A stretch of 64,000 bases of DNA from Mixta mediterraneensis (lineage in GTDB: Bacteria > Pseudomonadota > Gammaproteobacteria > Enterobacterales > Enterobacteriaceae): positions 496,001-560,000 of the forward strand of contig NZ_JACFXY010000001.1 in assembly GCF_014946725.1 (NCBI RefSeq), written 5' to 3'. Shown here piece after piece: positions 51,053-60,779 of the stretch. Both the position numbers and the translations under genes were made by a program. Position 1 is the first letter of the stretch, and each line of letters starts with the position of its first letter. The notes under the pieces were generated by a model that was not told the DNA's origin, did not search any database, and saw only the letters and a list, made by a program, of their open reading frames with translations.

Positions 51053-52075
51053 ATGCAGACACTTCAAACCACCAGCTTACAGGTTCGTGACAACCAGCTC
51101 TGGGTCCTTGATCAGCAAGCGCTACCGCAGTAAAAAAACTGGTTGCCTGCGCACAGCGTGGCGCAGTTGGTTGCGCATATTCACGCCTTACGGGTGCGTG
51201 GTGCGCCGCTAATTGGTCTTCCCGCTTCGCTGTTGCTGGCGCTACTGGCAGAGCATGGGCAAACACGCGACCAGCTGGCAGAAGCGCTGGAGATTCTGCG
51301 GGCCGCACGTCCAACCGCCGTTAACCTGATGAATAATCTTGATCGCATGAAGCTGGCGCTCACGCAGGAAAGCTTTGTTGATGCCCTCGGTAAAGAAGCG
51401 ATACGTCTGGTGGCAGAGGATAAGCAGCTTTGCGACAGCATTGCGGACGCAGGAAGTGCGCTGGTTAAACCAGGCAGCCAGCTACTGACGCACTGCAATA
51501 CCGGTGGATTAGCCACGGCCGGGGTCGGCACCGCATTGGGAGTGATTGCCCGCGCACATCAGCAAGGCAAAGTCGCGAACGTCTGGGTCGATGAAACTCG
51601 CCCTTTACTACAAGGCGGCCGCTTAACTGCCTGGGAACTGGGCGAACTGTCAATTCCGTATCAGTTAATCACCGATTCGATGGCGGCAAGTTTAATGGCA
51701 AGCCAAAAAGTAGATGCGATTTGGGTGGGTGCGGATCGCATTGCGGCGAATGGCGATGTGGCGAATAAAATTGGCACGTACAGCCTGGCGGTGCTGGCGC
51801 ATTATCACGCGATTCCGTTTTATGTTGCAGCGCCGCATACTACGCTGGATCGCTTGTGTCCCGATGGCGCCGCGATCCCCATTGAACAGCGCGCCGCCAG
51901 TGAAATCACCGGCGTGGCAGGCAGCTTTGGCAGCGTACAGTGGGCACCCGAGAAGGCGACCGTCTGTAACCCGGCGTTTGACGTCACGCCAGCCGCGCTA
52001 ATCAGCGGCTGGGTACTGGATACCGGCGTGGTGACGCCTTCAGAGGTTGCAGCTGGCGTGTTACAGCCGAAGTAA
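51053..52075 (+). pseudogene. mtnA: methylthioribose-1-phosphate isomerase MtnA with an ochre codon at position 27
   Basis: The homologous start is ATG 51053 (MQTLQTTSLQVRDNQLWVLD). The frame stops at TAA 51131-51133 (codon 27) in [16 protein letters not shown]; Klebsiella MtnA has Gln-Lys there, so CAA to TAA explains it. The same frame is then open to 52075 with all active-site motifs: [29 protein letters not shown] loop, [39 protein letters not shown] (catalytic Asp). A TTG at 51143 could restart but has no ribosome site and would lose 30 residues. The pathway block depends on whether readthrough or restart occurs. Confidence 0.85.
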
Positions 52076-52088
52076 TACGCTGCGGCAT

Positions 52089-52114
52089 TGTGCGCGCGGT
52101 GAGCTGCGCGCACA
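52089..52114. terminator. hairpin between convergent mtnA and mtnD
   Basis: TGTGCGCGC / GCGCGCACA, 9-bp stem with 8-nt loop, no T-run, between convergent genes. Confidence 0.5.
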
Positions 52115-52123
52115 GACAGGAAA

Positions 52124-52666
52124 CTAAGCCAGGCGTGGATATGCATCGGCAATCTTGTCACCGGTAAAATTCGCGATCCAACCTTCCTGATTATCAAAAA
52201 TACGTATCGCAGTGAAATTCGGTGCCGAGCCCATATCAAACCAGTGCGGCGTACCGGCTGGAACCGAAATCAGATCACTCTTCTCACACAGGATCTGCAA
52301 AATCTGCCCATCCAGATGCAGGCAAAACAAACCTGCACCTTCCACAAAAAAGCGGACTTCATCCTCGCCGTGCGTATGTTCAGAAAGAAACTTCTCGCGC
52401 AGCAGATCTTTTTGTGGATGATCGGCACGCATACTGATCACATCCCAGCTCTGATAGCCCTTTTCTGCCACCAGCCGATCGATCGCATGCTGATAAGCGT
52501 TAATTACCGTTGCGGCATCCGGGTTTTCACCCAGATCGCGATCCGCTTCCCAGCGCTCAAAACGGACACCTTTGGCATTCAGACGCGCACGGATCGCCTC
52601 CGCATCGGTGCTGTGCCACACCGGCTGGCTGGCTTCGCTATCGGTAAAAATAGTCAGTGCACTCAT
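52124..52666 (-). CDS. mtnD: acireductone dioxygenase MtnD
   Basis: 180 aa, Klebsiella ARD length, from ATG 52666. Cupin metalloenzyme that, with Fe, makes the methionine keto-acid precursor (with Ni, an off-pathway product with CO). The metal ligands are [14 protein letters not shown] (His, His, Glu) and the later His in GTPHWFDMG. Third gene of the mtnB-mtnC-mtnD unit, starting 1 bp after the mtnC stop. Confidence 0.95.
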   Translation of the reverse strand: MSALTIFTDSEASQPVWHSTDAEAIRARLNAKGVRFERWEADRDLGENPDAATVINAYQHAIDRLVAEKGYQSWDVISMRADHPQKDLLREKFLSEHTHGEDEVRFFVEGAGLFCLHLDGQILQILCEKSDLISVPAGTPHWFDMGSAPNFTAIRIFDNQEGWIANFTGDKIADAYPRLA

Positions 52667-52667
52667 C

Positions 52668-53351
52668 TCAAATCGACTCCGGGTTAATCTGGGAAAAATT
52701 ATTGACCTGACGGTGACGGCTTTCATTATCCGCATCGTCACGAATCAATTGCAGAGTTTGCCATCCGGCTGCGGCTGCCGCGTCCAGTTCCTGATGTATA
52801 TCAGAAAGAAACAGCAGCTGCTCAACCGGTAGACCGATTTCGGCGGCGATAGTGCGATAAGAGGCCACGTCGCGCTTGGCGCCAACGTGAGTATCGAAAT
52901 AGCCGCTGAACAGGCCAGTAATATCACCTTCGTCGCTGTAACCAAATAACAATTTCTGCGCCGCAACCGAGCCGGATGAATAAACGTAAAGTTTCAGTCC
53001 CTGCTGCTGCCACGCGGTTAGCGCAGGTGCAACATCCGGATAAAGATGACCGGTAAAGTTGCCATTCACGTAACCATCGCGCCAGATCATGCCCTGCAAC
53101 GCTTTCAGTCCGGTAGATTTACGATCCTGATCCATAAAGCTGAACAGGATCGCTATTAACGCTTCCCGATCGGCATTCGGTTGATCTACTTCGGCGCGTA
53201 CCGCATCCAGCGCCGCATTAACGTGTGCATTATCCTGATGATCGCGAATAAAGGTGGCTAAATGCTGGCGGGCATAGGGAAACAGGATATTATGCACGAA
53301 GCGAATATCGCTGGTCGTGCCTTCAATATCAGTAACAATGGCGCGGATCAT
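52668..53351 (-). CDS. mtnC: enolase-phosphatase E1 MtnC
   Basis: 227 aa. HAD-family enzyme that enolises and dephosphorylates 2,3-diketo-5-methylthiopentyl 1-phosphate. Motif I is [11 protein letters not shown] (nucleophilic Asp), motif II VYSSGSV, motif III K in [14 protein letters not shown] and motif [15 protein letters not shown]. Overlaps mtnB by 4 bp upstream. Confidence 0.95.
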   Translation of the reverse strand: MIRAIVTDIEGTTSDIRFVHNILFPYARQHLATFIRDHQDNAHVNAALDAVRAEVDQPNADREALIAILFSFMDQDRKSTGLKALQGMIWRDGYVNGNFTGHLYPDVAPALTAWQQQGLKLYVYSSGSVAAQKLLFGYSDEGDITGLFSGYFDTHVGAKRDVASYRTIAAEIGLPVEQLLFLSDIHQELDAAAAAGWQTLQLIRDDADNESRHRQVNNFSQINPESI

Positions 53352-53962
53352 TTTTTCTCCAGCAGGCGATGTTGACGTTCACATTCAAATAAAAATTCCA
53401 GCCCTTCCAGATGACGACGCGCTTCACTGACATCTTTGCCCCAGCACGTGAGGCCATGACCGCGTAGCAGAAAGCCATAACGCAGCGGGAAGCGTGCGGC
53501 ATAGTCTTCAATTTCCGACGCCAGTGCGCTGATATTCTGACTGTTATCGAAAACCGGGATAGCGACCGTGTCCTCATGCGTGTGTTGTCCGGTCAGCGAT
53601 TTCTGCATTTCATAGCCATAGAGCAATAACGCTGCGCCCTCTTCCACTCGCGACAGCACGGTTGCGTTCACGGTATGGGTATGTAAGACCGCACCCGCAT
53701 CGGGGAACAGGCGATAAATTAGCGTATGCAGGCCCGTTTCGGCAGAAGGTTTGCGCCCTGATGGTGCATGATTGCTGGCGATTTCGACCTGGATAAAATC
53801 ATCACGAGTCAGGCTTCCTTTATCCTTACCGGACCCACTGAGCAGGCAAAAATGCGCATCCTGGCGTACCGACATATTACCGCCAGTGGCGGGCGCCCAG
53901 CCTTTAGCGCCAATCCAGTGGCAGGCTGCAACGAGTTGATCAAGCGGTTGAGGGTCCGACAT
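53348..53962 (-). CDS. mtnB: methylthioribulose-1-phosphate dehydratase MtnB
   Basis: 204 aa. Class-II-aldolase-like zinc enzyme. Conserved [24 protein letters not shown], Zn ligands in [14 protein letters not shown] and the later [14 protein letters not shown]. First gene of the mtnB-mtnC-mtnD operon, divergent from mtnE with 126 bp between. Confidence 0.95.
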   Translation of the reverse strand: MSDPQPLDQLVAACHWIGAKGWAPATGGNMSVRQDAHFCLLSGSGKDKGSLTRDDFIQVEIASNHAPSGRKPSAETGLHTLIYRLFPDAGAVLHTHTVNATVLSRVEEGAALLLYGYEMQKSLTGQHTHEDTVAIPVFDNSQNISALASEIEDYAARFPLRYGFLLRGHGLTCWGKDVSEARRHLEGLEFLFECERQHRLLEKK

Positions 53963-54088
53963 AGGGTATCCTGTGCGATAGGTTTTAGCCGTCTAAGCGT
54001 CTCGATTGCCAAATACTAGCATCCTGTTTATAGTGGCAGCAACACAGGGATACTCCGCAAAGACATTCGCGCTTAAGGGCAAAGAACA

Positions 54089-55249
54089 ATGACGCAGCAT
54101 AACCTGATTCCCGAGAGCAAATTACCTGCGCTCGGCACTACCATTTTTACTCAAATGAGCGCGCTGGCGCAGCAGCATAAGGCTATCAATCTGTCACAGG
54201 GCTTTCCCGATTTTGACGGCCCGCGCTATTTACAGGATCGGCTGGCATATCATGTTAGCCAGGGTGCAAATCAATATGCGCCGATGACCGGTGCGCTGCC
54301 GCTGCGTGAAGCCATCGCGGCTAAAACTGCTGAGCTTTATGGTCACCTTCCCGATGTTAACAGCGAGATTACCGTCACCGCAGGCGCAACTGAAGCGTTG
54401 TACGCAGCGATCACCGCGCTGGTAAGGCCGGGTGACGAAGTGATCTGCTTCGATCCCAGCTATGACAGCTACGCGCCTGCTGTGCAACTGGCTGGGGGAA
54501 CACTGAAACGCATCGCGCTGCAACCGCCTGGTTTCCGCGTTGACTGGTCGGAATTTAACTGCTTATTAAGTGATAAAACCCGCCTGGTGATCCTGAATAC
54601 CCCTCATAATCCTTCCGCCACGGTGTGGCGCAAAAGCGATTATGCTGCGCTGTGGCAGGCCATTGCCGGGCAGGAAATTTATGTTCTGAGCGATGAAGTG
54701 TATGAACACATCTGCTTCGCCGAAGAGGGACATACCAGCGTGCTGGACCATGCCGAGCTGCGTCAGCGTGCGATTGCGGTGTCATCGTTTGGCAAAACTT
54801 TCCATATGACCGGCTGGAAGGTGGGGTACTGCATCGCACCGGCGGCAATGAGCGCCGAGATCCGCAAAGTGCATCAATATCTGACCTTTTCGGTGAATAC
54901 TCCCGCGCAGTTAGCCATTGCCGATATGCTGCGTCAGGAACCTGAGCACTATCGCGAGCTGCCGGACTTTTACCGCACCCGCCGCGATTGCTTAATTCAG
55001 GCGCTAAGCAAAAGTCGCTTTAAGGTGCTGCCATGTGAAGGCACCTATTTTCTGCTCGTTGATTACAGCGCCATTTCTGATCTGGATGACGTGAATTTCT
55101 GTCAGTGGCTGACGAAAGAGGTGGGTGTCGCGGCTATTCCGTTGTCCGTATTCTGCGCCGGTCCGTTCCCGCATAAGCTGATTCGTCTGTGCTTTGCCAA
55201 ACAGGAAGCGACGCTGATTGCCGCTGCGGAGCGCTTATGTCAACTTTAA
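54089..55249 (+). CDS. mtnE: methionine (KMTB) aminotransferase, MtnE/YbdL type
   Basis: 386 aa. PLP fold-type I aminotransferase that closes methionine salvage by transaminating 2-keto-4-methylthiobutyrate, typically using glutamine. Substrate-binding INLSQGFPDFDGP, NQYAPMTGALPLREAIA, FDPSYDSYAP, NTPHNPSATVW and the PLP-lysine segment SSFGKTFHMTGWKVGY. Downstream yafV overlaps by 13 bp; that omega-amidase removes the ketoglutaramate by-product, supporting the glutamine-linked role. Confidence 0.9.
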   Translation: MTQHNLIPESKLPALGTTIFTQMSALAQQHKAINLSQGFPDFDGPRYLQDRLAYHVSQGANQYAPMTGALPLREAIAAKTAELYGHLPDVNSEITVTAGATEALYAAITALVRPGDEVICFDPSYDSYAPAVQLAGGTLKRIALQPPGFRVDWSEFNCLLSDKTRLVILNTPHNPSATVWRKSDYAALWQAIAGQEIYVLSDEVYEHICFAEEGHTSVLDHAELRQRAIAVSSFGKTFHMTGWKVGYCIAPAAMSAEIRKVHQYLTFSVNTPAQLAIADMLRQEPEHYRELPDFYRTRRDCLIQALSKSRFKVLPCEGTYFLLVDYSAISDLDDVNFCQWLTKEVGVAAIPLSVFCAGPFPHKLIRLCFAKQEATLIAAAERLCQL

Positions 55250-56004
55250 ACATTACCGTTTTACAGGAAACGCTGACCTGGATGGACGGCGAAGCGAATT
55301 TACGTCATTTCGATCGCGTACTGAGCGGTATTCACGGACGCGATTTAATTCTGCTGCCGGAAATGTTTACCACCGGGTTTGCTATGGAAGCGGCAAAAAG
55401 CTCGCTACCGCAACAGCAGGTGGTTGAATGGTTACACGGTCATGCGCGTACCCGCAATGCACTGGTGGGTGGCAGCGCCGCAATTCAGACTGAAAATGGT
55501 GCAGTAAACCGTTTTTTGCTGGTGGAGCCAGACGGTACGCTGCATCAATATGACAAGCGTCACCTGTTCCGTATGGCCGATGAACATCATCACTATCTGC
55601 CGGGTGAAACGCGTGAAGTGTTTAACTGGCGCGGCTGGCGTATCCTGCCGCAAATCTGTTATGACCTGCGTTTTCCGGTATTTTCCCGTAACCGTAATGA
55701 TTATGATCTGGCGCTGTTTGTGGCTAACTGGCCAGCGCCGCGTGCTCTGCACTGGCAGGCGTTATTGCTGGCGCGAGCCATTGAGAATCAGGCTTACGTG
55801 GCAGGCTGCAACCGCGTGGGCGAAGACGGCAACCATCATCAATACAGCGGCGACAGCCGAATTATTTCGCCGCAGGGCGAGATTCTCAGCGCCGCCGAAC
55901 CCTTTAAACAGGCGCGCATCGATGCGGAATTATCGCTGGATGCGTTGAATGCCTACCGCGAACGCTTCCCGGCGTGGCGCGATGCAGATAATTTTTCGCT
56001 GTAA
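55237..56004 (+). CDS. yafV: omega-amidase YafV (2-oxoglutaramate amidase)
   Basis: 255 aa from ATG 55237; the longer frame lies inside mtnE. Nitrilase-superfamily enzyme with the Glu-Lys-Cys triad: Glu42 in LLPEMFTTGF, Lys in QYDKRHLF, Cys in QICYDLRFP. Hydrolyses alpha-ketoglutaramate and related amides. Coupled to mtnE by overlap. In E. coli yafV lies near fadE without mtn genes; here the mtn cluster sits between them. Confidence 0.93.
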   Translation: MSTLNITVLQETLTWMDGEANLRHFDRVLSGIHGRDLILLPEMFTTGFAMEAAKSSLPQQQVVEWLHGHARTRNALVGGSAAIQTENGAVNRFLLVEPDGTLHQYDKRHLFRMADEHHHYLPGETREVFNWRGWRILPQICYDLRFPVFSRNRNDYDLALFVANWPAPRALHWQALLLARAIENQAYVAGCNRVGEDGNHHQYSGDSRIISPQGEILSAAEPFKQARIDAELSLDALNAYRERFPAWRDADNFSL

Positions 56005-56018
56005 GCCAGAAAGTAAAC

Positions 56019-56040
56019 GGCCACTCAGGTGGCCTTTTTT
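56019..56040 (+). terminator. terminator after yafV
   Basis: GGCCAC / GTGGCC stem, loop TCAG, followed by six T, 15 bp past the yafV stop. Confidence 0.9.
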
Positions 56041-56058
56041 ATGCGCGTTATGAACGCG

Positions 56059-56394
56059 TTAACTGCCACGATAGGTCGACCATGACCAGGGAGAAATCAA
56101 AAACGGCAGATGGAAATGGCTGCCCGCTTCGGCAATCACAAAATCAATTTGTGCGCTGACATACAGCGCATCGCGCCCGCCAGCGGCAAAATAATCGCCA
56201 ATCTCTGCGGTTAAACGATAGTGGCCCGGCGCGACGGGTTCCGGTGTCAATGCTTTCAAACGGCCATCGCTGTCGGTAACGCCTTCAGAAACCGGCAACC
56301 AGCCCTCCGGGCTGTTTTGTTCCAGTGAAATCGCCACGCCGATAGCCGGTTTACCCAGTGCGGTGTCGAGGACGTGCGTCGTAATGGTGCTCAT
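56059..56394 (-). CDS. uraH: 5-hydroxyisourate hydrolase UraH
   Basis: 111 aa, transthyretin-like protein. Hydrolyses 5-hydroxyisourate from urate oxidation to OHCU. N-terminal TTHVLDTALGKPA (catalytic His), GHYRLTAEIGDYF, FHLPFLISPWSWSTYRGS with the diagnostic YRGS end. Overlaps uraD by 4 bp in the purine-degradation operon. Confidence 0.95.
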   Translation of the reverse strand: MSTITTHVLDTALGKPAIGVAISLEQNSPEGWLPVSEGVTDSDGRLKALTPEPVAPGHYRLTAEIGDYFAAGGRDALYVSAQIDFVIAEAGSHFHLPFLISPWSWSTYRGS

Positions 56395-56885
56395 GCAATG
56401 CTCTCCTTCAGGCGTAACAACGTGATTTCGCGCAGTTGGCTCAGAGCTTCCTGCTGCTCAGTATGCTCGTCATTGTTCAGGCGGCGCTGTAGCTCTGCCA
56501 GCATCTCTTCGCCGCTGCGTCCTTTTGCGCGAATCAAAAATACCCGCTGGAAACGCGCTTCGTAGTCCCGGTTACCTTGCAGAATCGCCTGCTGTAAAGC
56601 CTTACCGGCCTGCTGCATAGCGGACTGCTCACCACGCGAAAGCGAGGCTTCTTTGCTCACGCCGTTCGCTGGCTCGCCAATACGCGGATGAGCCGACAGC
56701 GCCTGTTGCAAATCATCACTTTGCCACAGGCATGCCAGGCGATCCCCTTCGGCGAGCAGCGCGTCAGGCGAAGCATAAGGACGCGCCGCCGCCAGCGCCT
56801 GTTGCCAGGCAGGAATCGCCACACAATGCGCAATCGCAGCCGCCGCGTCTCCAGGTGGCAGTTGATTAAAAGTCGCTAAATCCAT
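56391..56885 (-). CDS. uraD: OHCU decarboxylase UraD
   Basis: 164 aa. Decarboxylates 2-oxo-4-hydroxy-4-carboxy-5-ureidoimidazoline to S-allantoin. Helical family with catalytic His in the AHPRIGEP segment and later FL.RAKGRSGEEMLAEL.RRLNND. Starts 2 bp past the allantoate-hydrolase stop. Confidence 0.93.
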   Translation of the reverse strand: MDLATFNQLPPGDAAAAIAHCVAIPAWQQALAAARPYASPDALLAEGDRLACLWQSDDLQQALSAHPRIGEPANGVSKEASLSRGEQSAMQQAGKALQQAILQGNRDYEARFQRVFLIRAKGRSGEEMLAELQRRLNNDEHTEQQEALSQLREITLLRLKESIA

Positions 56886-56887
56886 GT

Positions 56888-58141
56888 TTATTCCCGTTCA
56901 GCAATCTGGCATATCGCCTGTAAACAGGCTTGCAGCGCACATGCAACGTCATCGGCCCTCACTGATTCCGCCGGGTGATGGCTGATACCGCGATGGTTGC
57001 GTACAAATAACATGCCGACCGGCCAGCGTTCGGCAATCGCAATCGCATCATGTCCCGCTCCGCCTGGCAGCGACAAACTGCGTCCCTGTACTGTTTTAAC
57101 CGCGTGGCTCAGTACCTGTTGTAACTGCGGATCGCAGGCCGTTGCGGCGATACGATAATACTCGTTTGCTTCAAACGTCAGCCCCCGACGCAGCGCAATG
57201 GCTTCAGCCTGGGCGAGTAATGTCGCAAGCAGCGACGCCAGCGGTTCGTCCTGCGGCCCACGCACGTCAAGCGACAGTTTTACTTCGCCAGGGATCACAT
57301 TCACCGCGCCCGGTGTGCAGCTCAACGTGCCGACAGTCGCCACCAGCTGCGGACCCTGCTCGCGGGTGGTATGTTCGATAAACATCATCCACTCTGCGGC
57401 AGCAGCCAGCGCATCTTTACGATGCGTCATGGGTACGGTGCCTGCATGGCCAGCCTCGCCCGTAAAGCAGCAATGCAGGCGTCGTGCGCCGTTAATCGCC
57501 GTAACGACGCCAAGCGCCAGCCCCTCCTGTTCCAGGCACGGCCCCTGTTCGATATGCAGTTCAAGATAGGCGACGAACGCTTTTACATCTCGTGCAGCGC
57601 TGGCTATCTGCGCGCTGTCGAGGCCCACCTCCGCCATCGCCTGCGCCACAGTAATTCCGTTCTCATCAGGATGCGTCACCCAACTGTCTGGCCAGGTACC
57701 GGTAAGGCCGCGGCTTCCCAGCAGCGTGATGCCAAAACGAGTTCCTTCTTCATCGCCGAAACCGACAATCTCAATTGCCAGCGGCAAACGCTGTTGCCGA
57801 TCATGCAGCCATTGCACGGCTTCAATGGCGCTTAATACCCCAAGCATGCCATCGTAACGACCCGCGTTGCGTACCGTATCCAGATGCGAACCCAGTAACA
57901 GCGCGGGTGCGCCAGCTTCTGCCGCTTCATAGCGCCCACAAATATTGCCGACCGCATCCTGCCAGACCTGCATGCCCGCCGCCTTCATCCACTGACCCAC
58001 GCACCTGTTAGCGCGTAGATGTTCAGGCGACAGATAGACGCGGGTTAATTCATCCGCTGACGCGCTGATCTCTGCCAGTGCGTCACAGCGCGTCATTACC
58101 CGCGCCGCAGCGGTTTGCGCTTCGCTGGCGTTCATTTTCAT
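56888..58141 (-). CDS. hpxK: allantoate amidohydrolase (HpxK/AllC type)
   Basis: 417 aa from ATG 58141 (GGGAG 6 nt upstream, 4-bp overlap with hpxJ). An M20-family dimetal enzyme that splits allantoate to ureidoglycine, CO2 and ammonia. Metal-site motifs are LLGSHLDTVRNAGRYDGMLGV, GFGDEEGTRF, LELHIEQGP and GGAGHDA. Coupled to the ureidoglycine aminotransferase, as in Klebsiella hpxJK. Confidence 0.88.
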   Translation of the reverse strand: MKMNASEAQTAAARVMTRCDALAEISASADELTRVYLSPEHLRANRCVGQWMKAAGMQVWQDAVGNICGRYEAAEAGAPALLLGSHLDTVRNAGRYDGMLGVLSAIEAVQWLHDRQQRLPLAIEIVGFGDEEGTRFGITLLGSRGLTGTWPDSWVTHPDENGITVAQAMAEVGLDSAQIASAARDVKAFVAYLELHIEQGPCLEQEGLALGVVTAINGARRLHCCFTGEAGHAGTVPMTHRKDALAAAAEWMMFIEHTTREQGPQLVATVGTLSCTPGAVNVIPGEVKLSLDVRGPQDEPLASLLATLLAQAEAIALRRGLTFEANEYYRIAATACDPQLQQVLSHAVKTVQGRSLSLPGGAGHDAIAIAERWPVGMLFVRNHRGISHHPAESVRADDVACALQACLQAICQIAERE

Positions 58142-59373
58142 GCAGGGCTCCCGTAATGATCCCATGCCGCCTGTGCAGCCGCACCCTGCGGCGTGCGGTA
58201 GCCAAGATGCGTTAATACTGTTTCCAGCGCGGCCAGGGTTTGCATCACGCAATCTTTACGTGCGTTATAACCCATGGTGCCGATGCGCCATACTTTGCCA
58301 TGCAGCGGACCGAATGACGTGCCAATTTCAATAGCGAAATCTTCCAGCATCAGCTTGCGCACCTGATCACCATTAATGCCCTGCGGAATAACCACGCCTA
58401 ATACATTATTCATTTTGTGTTTCAAATCGCCGAAGGTTTCCAGCCCCATGCCCTGAATGCCTTTTAACAGCGCGTCCCCATGCAGTTTGTGACGGGCAAT
58501 CCCTTCATCTAACCCTTCCTGCAGGATCAGACGTGCGCATTCCCGGGCCCCAAATAGCGCGGTGGTGGCTTCGGTGTGATGGTTCAGGCGCTCAGGTCCC
58601 CAGTAATCCATGATCATGCCGAGATCAAAATAGTTGGAGTAGATCATCTCGTCGTCGCCGTCCTGATGGGCGGCAGTACGAATGCCCGCTTCCACACATT
58701 TACGCTTGCGGATCACCGCTTCCATTTTTGCACTCAGAGTAACCGGCGACGTGCCGGACGGGCCGCCGAGGCACTTTTGCATGCCAGCAGAAACCGCATC
58801 CAGACCCCATGCATCGGTTTCCAGCACGTTGCCACCCAGCGAAGCAGTGGCATCGGTATAAAACAGCACGCCGTATCTGATACAAATTTCACCCAGCTCG
58901 GCCAGCGGCTGTAACATGGTGGTGGAGGTGTCGCCTTGCACCGTCAACAACAGGCGCGGCTTTACCCGTTTAATCGCCTCTTCCACCTGATCCGGCGTAA
59001 ACACGTCGCCCCAGGGGACTTCAATGGTGTGTACATCGGCGCGACAGCGGCGAGCAATTTCACACAGCAAATGACCAAACCGACCAAATACCGGCACCAG
59101 TACTTTGTCTCCTGGCCGGATCGCCGACAGCAAAATCGCTTCAATCCCGGCGCGTGATGTGCCATCAATCAACATCGTCCAGCGGTTTTCAGTGCGAAAC
59201 ACGCCGCGATACAACGCCATGACTTCGTTCATATAGTGCGTCATGGCGGGATCATACTGACCAAGCAACTGGCTCGACATGGCGCGCAGTACGCGCGGAT
59301 CGGCGTTGATCGGTCCCGGCCCCATCAGCAGGCGTTGCGGTGGATCAAGTTGCGAAAACTGAGTGATGTCCAT
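58138..59373 (-). CDS. hpxJ: ureidoglycine-glyoxylate aminotransferase HpxJ
   Basis: 411 aa. PLP fold-type I, alanine-glyoxylate-aminotransferase-like (PucG group). Opens LDPPQRLLMGPGPINADPRVL; MLIDGTSRAGIEAIL; VQGDTSTTMLQPL; FYTDATASLGG; PLP lysine in SAGMQKCLGGPSG. Converts ureidoglycine plus glyoxylate to oxalurate and glycine, feeding the oxamate branch encoded by hpxW-hpxZ. First gene of the hpxJ-hpxK-uraD-uraH unit. Confidence 0.88.
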   Translation of the reverse strand: MDITQFSQLDPPQRLLMGPGPINADPRVLRAMSSQLLGQYDPAMTHYMNEVMALYRGVFRTENRWTMLIDGTSRAGIEAILLSAIRPGDKVLVPVFGRFGHLLCEIARRCRADVHTIEVPWGDVFTPDQVEEAIKRVKPRLLLTVQGDTSTTMLQPLAELGEICIRYGVLFYTDATASLGGNVLETDAWGLDAVSAGMQKCLGGPSGTSPVTLSAKMEAVIRKRKCVEAGIRTAAHQDGDDEMIYSNYFDLGMIMDYWGPERLNHHTEATTALFGARECARLILQEGLDEGIARHKLHGDALLKGIQGMGLETFGDLKHKMNNVLGVVIPQGINGDQVRKLMLEDFAIEIGTSFGPLHGKVWRIGTMGYNARKDCVMQTLAALETVLTHLGYRTPQGAAAQAAWDHYGSPA

Positions 59374-59795
59374 AATGATTCCTTGTTGAACATGTAGAAG
59401 CGGACCGGGGGATAACCTGTTTCAGCCCTGACGTTTGCGGGTTCGCAAACAGCATTTTGCTGTTCGCCAGCGCCCAGGCATTCCCCGGAGACACAGGCGA
59501 AGTGGCAATACCCGTCACGCCACGGCGTGTCGTACAGTTGATCGGCGAGCGCTGCCTGCTTTGTCATCAACAACGCCGCTGCCGCCGCCATAAAGACTTT
59601 CTCATTCTGTGCTCTGGTGAGCCATTATGAAACAAAAGATTCTACATCAATCGATTTGCAACTAATGTGCCAGAGCGCGGGAATCAGGGAAACCTATTTA
59701 ATCACAGAGACAACCGGGGATTGACGGCATAGATGCAGCGGCCAGCCGCCAAAATCGCTGAACCAAAACAGAGCAAAGCACCAAAAAGGGGCCTG
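59374..59795. other. 422-bp leader/intergenic region upstream of hpxJ
   Basis: No supported gene; a minus-strand frame at 59325-59591 overlaps hpxJ and lacks family features. It contains a 9-bp stem (GCAAACAGC / GCTGTTCGC, 59445-59467, one wobble) and GC-rich sequence. It is probably the hpxJ promoter and leader. Confidence 0.4.
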
Positions 59796-60635
59796 TTAGC
59801 GGTGCTCCAGTTCATCAAACTGCTGATAGAGATCGGCAATCTGGTGAATACGCTGACGCCCGTGTGACAACATTTCGTGTAATAACGCATTCGCCAGCAG
59901 GTTAATTAAACTCATTGCCGATGCGTAGCTGTCAAAGGCCGACACGCTGTCGAGCGGCGCGCACAACTGCCAGCGCGCCAGTGAAAGCACCGTTTGCGCC
60001 TGCGGCTCACACAGCGCCAGTAGCGGAATACCCGCGTTTTGTAGCTGCTGCATCAGCGGGCGAATAATGCGCGTGCGGCGACGGAACGCCATTATTACCA
60101 CCATGTCATCCGCCGTAATATCCACCAGCTCTTCCGATAGGGTCTGTCCCGGCTGCGGCAAAATATGCACCTGCATACGCGCCTGCATTAATTGCTGCCG
60201 CAGATGCAGCGCTACCGGATACGCATTTCGCATGCCGATGATAAATACGCGTTTTGCCTGTGCCAGCTGCTGAATGACTTCACCAAATTGCTGTGCATCA
60301 ATGCTGTTAACCCACTGGGTCAGGTTAGCCATTTCCTGTTTGTAATGACGTGACAGCAACGTGTTGCCCTGCACTGCATTGCGGTTATTAGTGAGCGGCA
60401 TACCGCTCTGGCGCAGGGTACGCAATTCATCGCGCATGTCCTTGTATTTTTCATAACCGAGGCGCTTGAATAAGCGGCTGACGGTGGCTTTTGACACACC
60501 GCTTAAGCGCGCCAACTCGGCGCTGTTATAGCTAATCAAATCATTGAAGTGATCAAATATAAAGTTCGCAATACGCTGCTCTTGCGGCGAAAGCTGGGAA
60601 TAGTGGCTTCTGAGCCGTTCATCAAGCTGTTTCAT
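59796..60635 (-). CDS. hpxU: MurR/RpiR-family regulator of the hpx cluster
   Basis: 279 aa. N-terminal RpiR helix-turn-helix (residues about 1-80: RLRSHYSQLSPQEQRIANFIF, YNSAELARLSGVSKATVSRLFKRLGY) and a C-terminal SIS ligand domain (about 125-250: KRVFIIGMRNAYPVALHLRQQL). By position it divides the hpxJ-uraH and hpxW-hpxZ arms and probably controls them in response to an oxalurate- or oxamate-like effector. The name hpxU follows the Klebsiella convention and is my inference. Confidence 0.75.
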   Translation of the reverse strand: MKQLDERLRSHYSQLSPQEQRIANFIFDHFNDLISYNSAELARLSGVSKATVSRLFKRLGYEKYKDMRDELRTLRQSGMPLTNNRNAVQGNTLLSRHYKQEMANLTQWVNSIDAQQFGEVIQQLAQAKRVFIIGMRNAYPVALHLRQQLMQARMQVHILPQPGQTLSEELVDITADDMVVIMAFRRRTRIIRPLMQQLQNAGIPLLALCEPQAQTVLSLARWQLCAPLDSVSAFDSYASAMSLINLLANALLHEMLSHGRQRIHQIADLYQQFDELEHR

Positions 60636-60651
60636 TCTTTGTCCTGTAACT

Positions 60652-60779
60652 TTCGTTTCAACTCAAGCTAGCACAGTTTGCGCCAGGTTAACCTAAATGC
60701 CGCGTCCTGCTAAATGAAAACTGGAACGGCTCTTGCTTGCATTTCTCTACTGTTACCCGCTAGCAAAATGAGAAACGAA
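60652..60779. promoter_or_regulatory. inverted TTCGTTTC / GAAACGAA pair at the hpxU-hpxW divide
   Basis: An 8-bp perfect inverted pair (60652-60659 and 60772-60779) flanks the 143-bp divergent promoter region; each copy lies close to one of the two start codons. This is a candidate operator pair for the RpiR-type regulator. The match is short. Confidence 0.3.

Noticed and set aside
59325..59591. 88-codon minus-strand frame upstream of hpxJ
   Set aside because: Overlaps the hpxJ start, lacks a ribosome site and has no family features.
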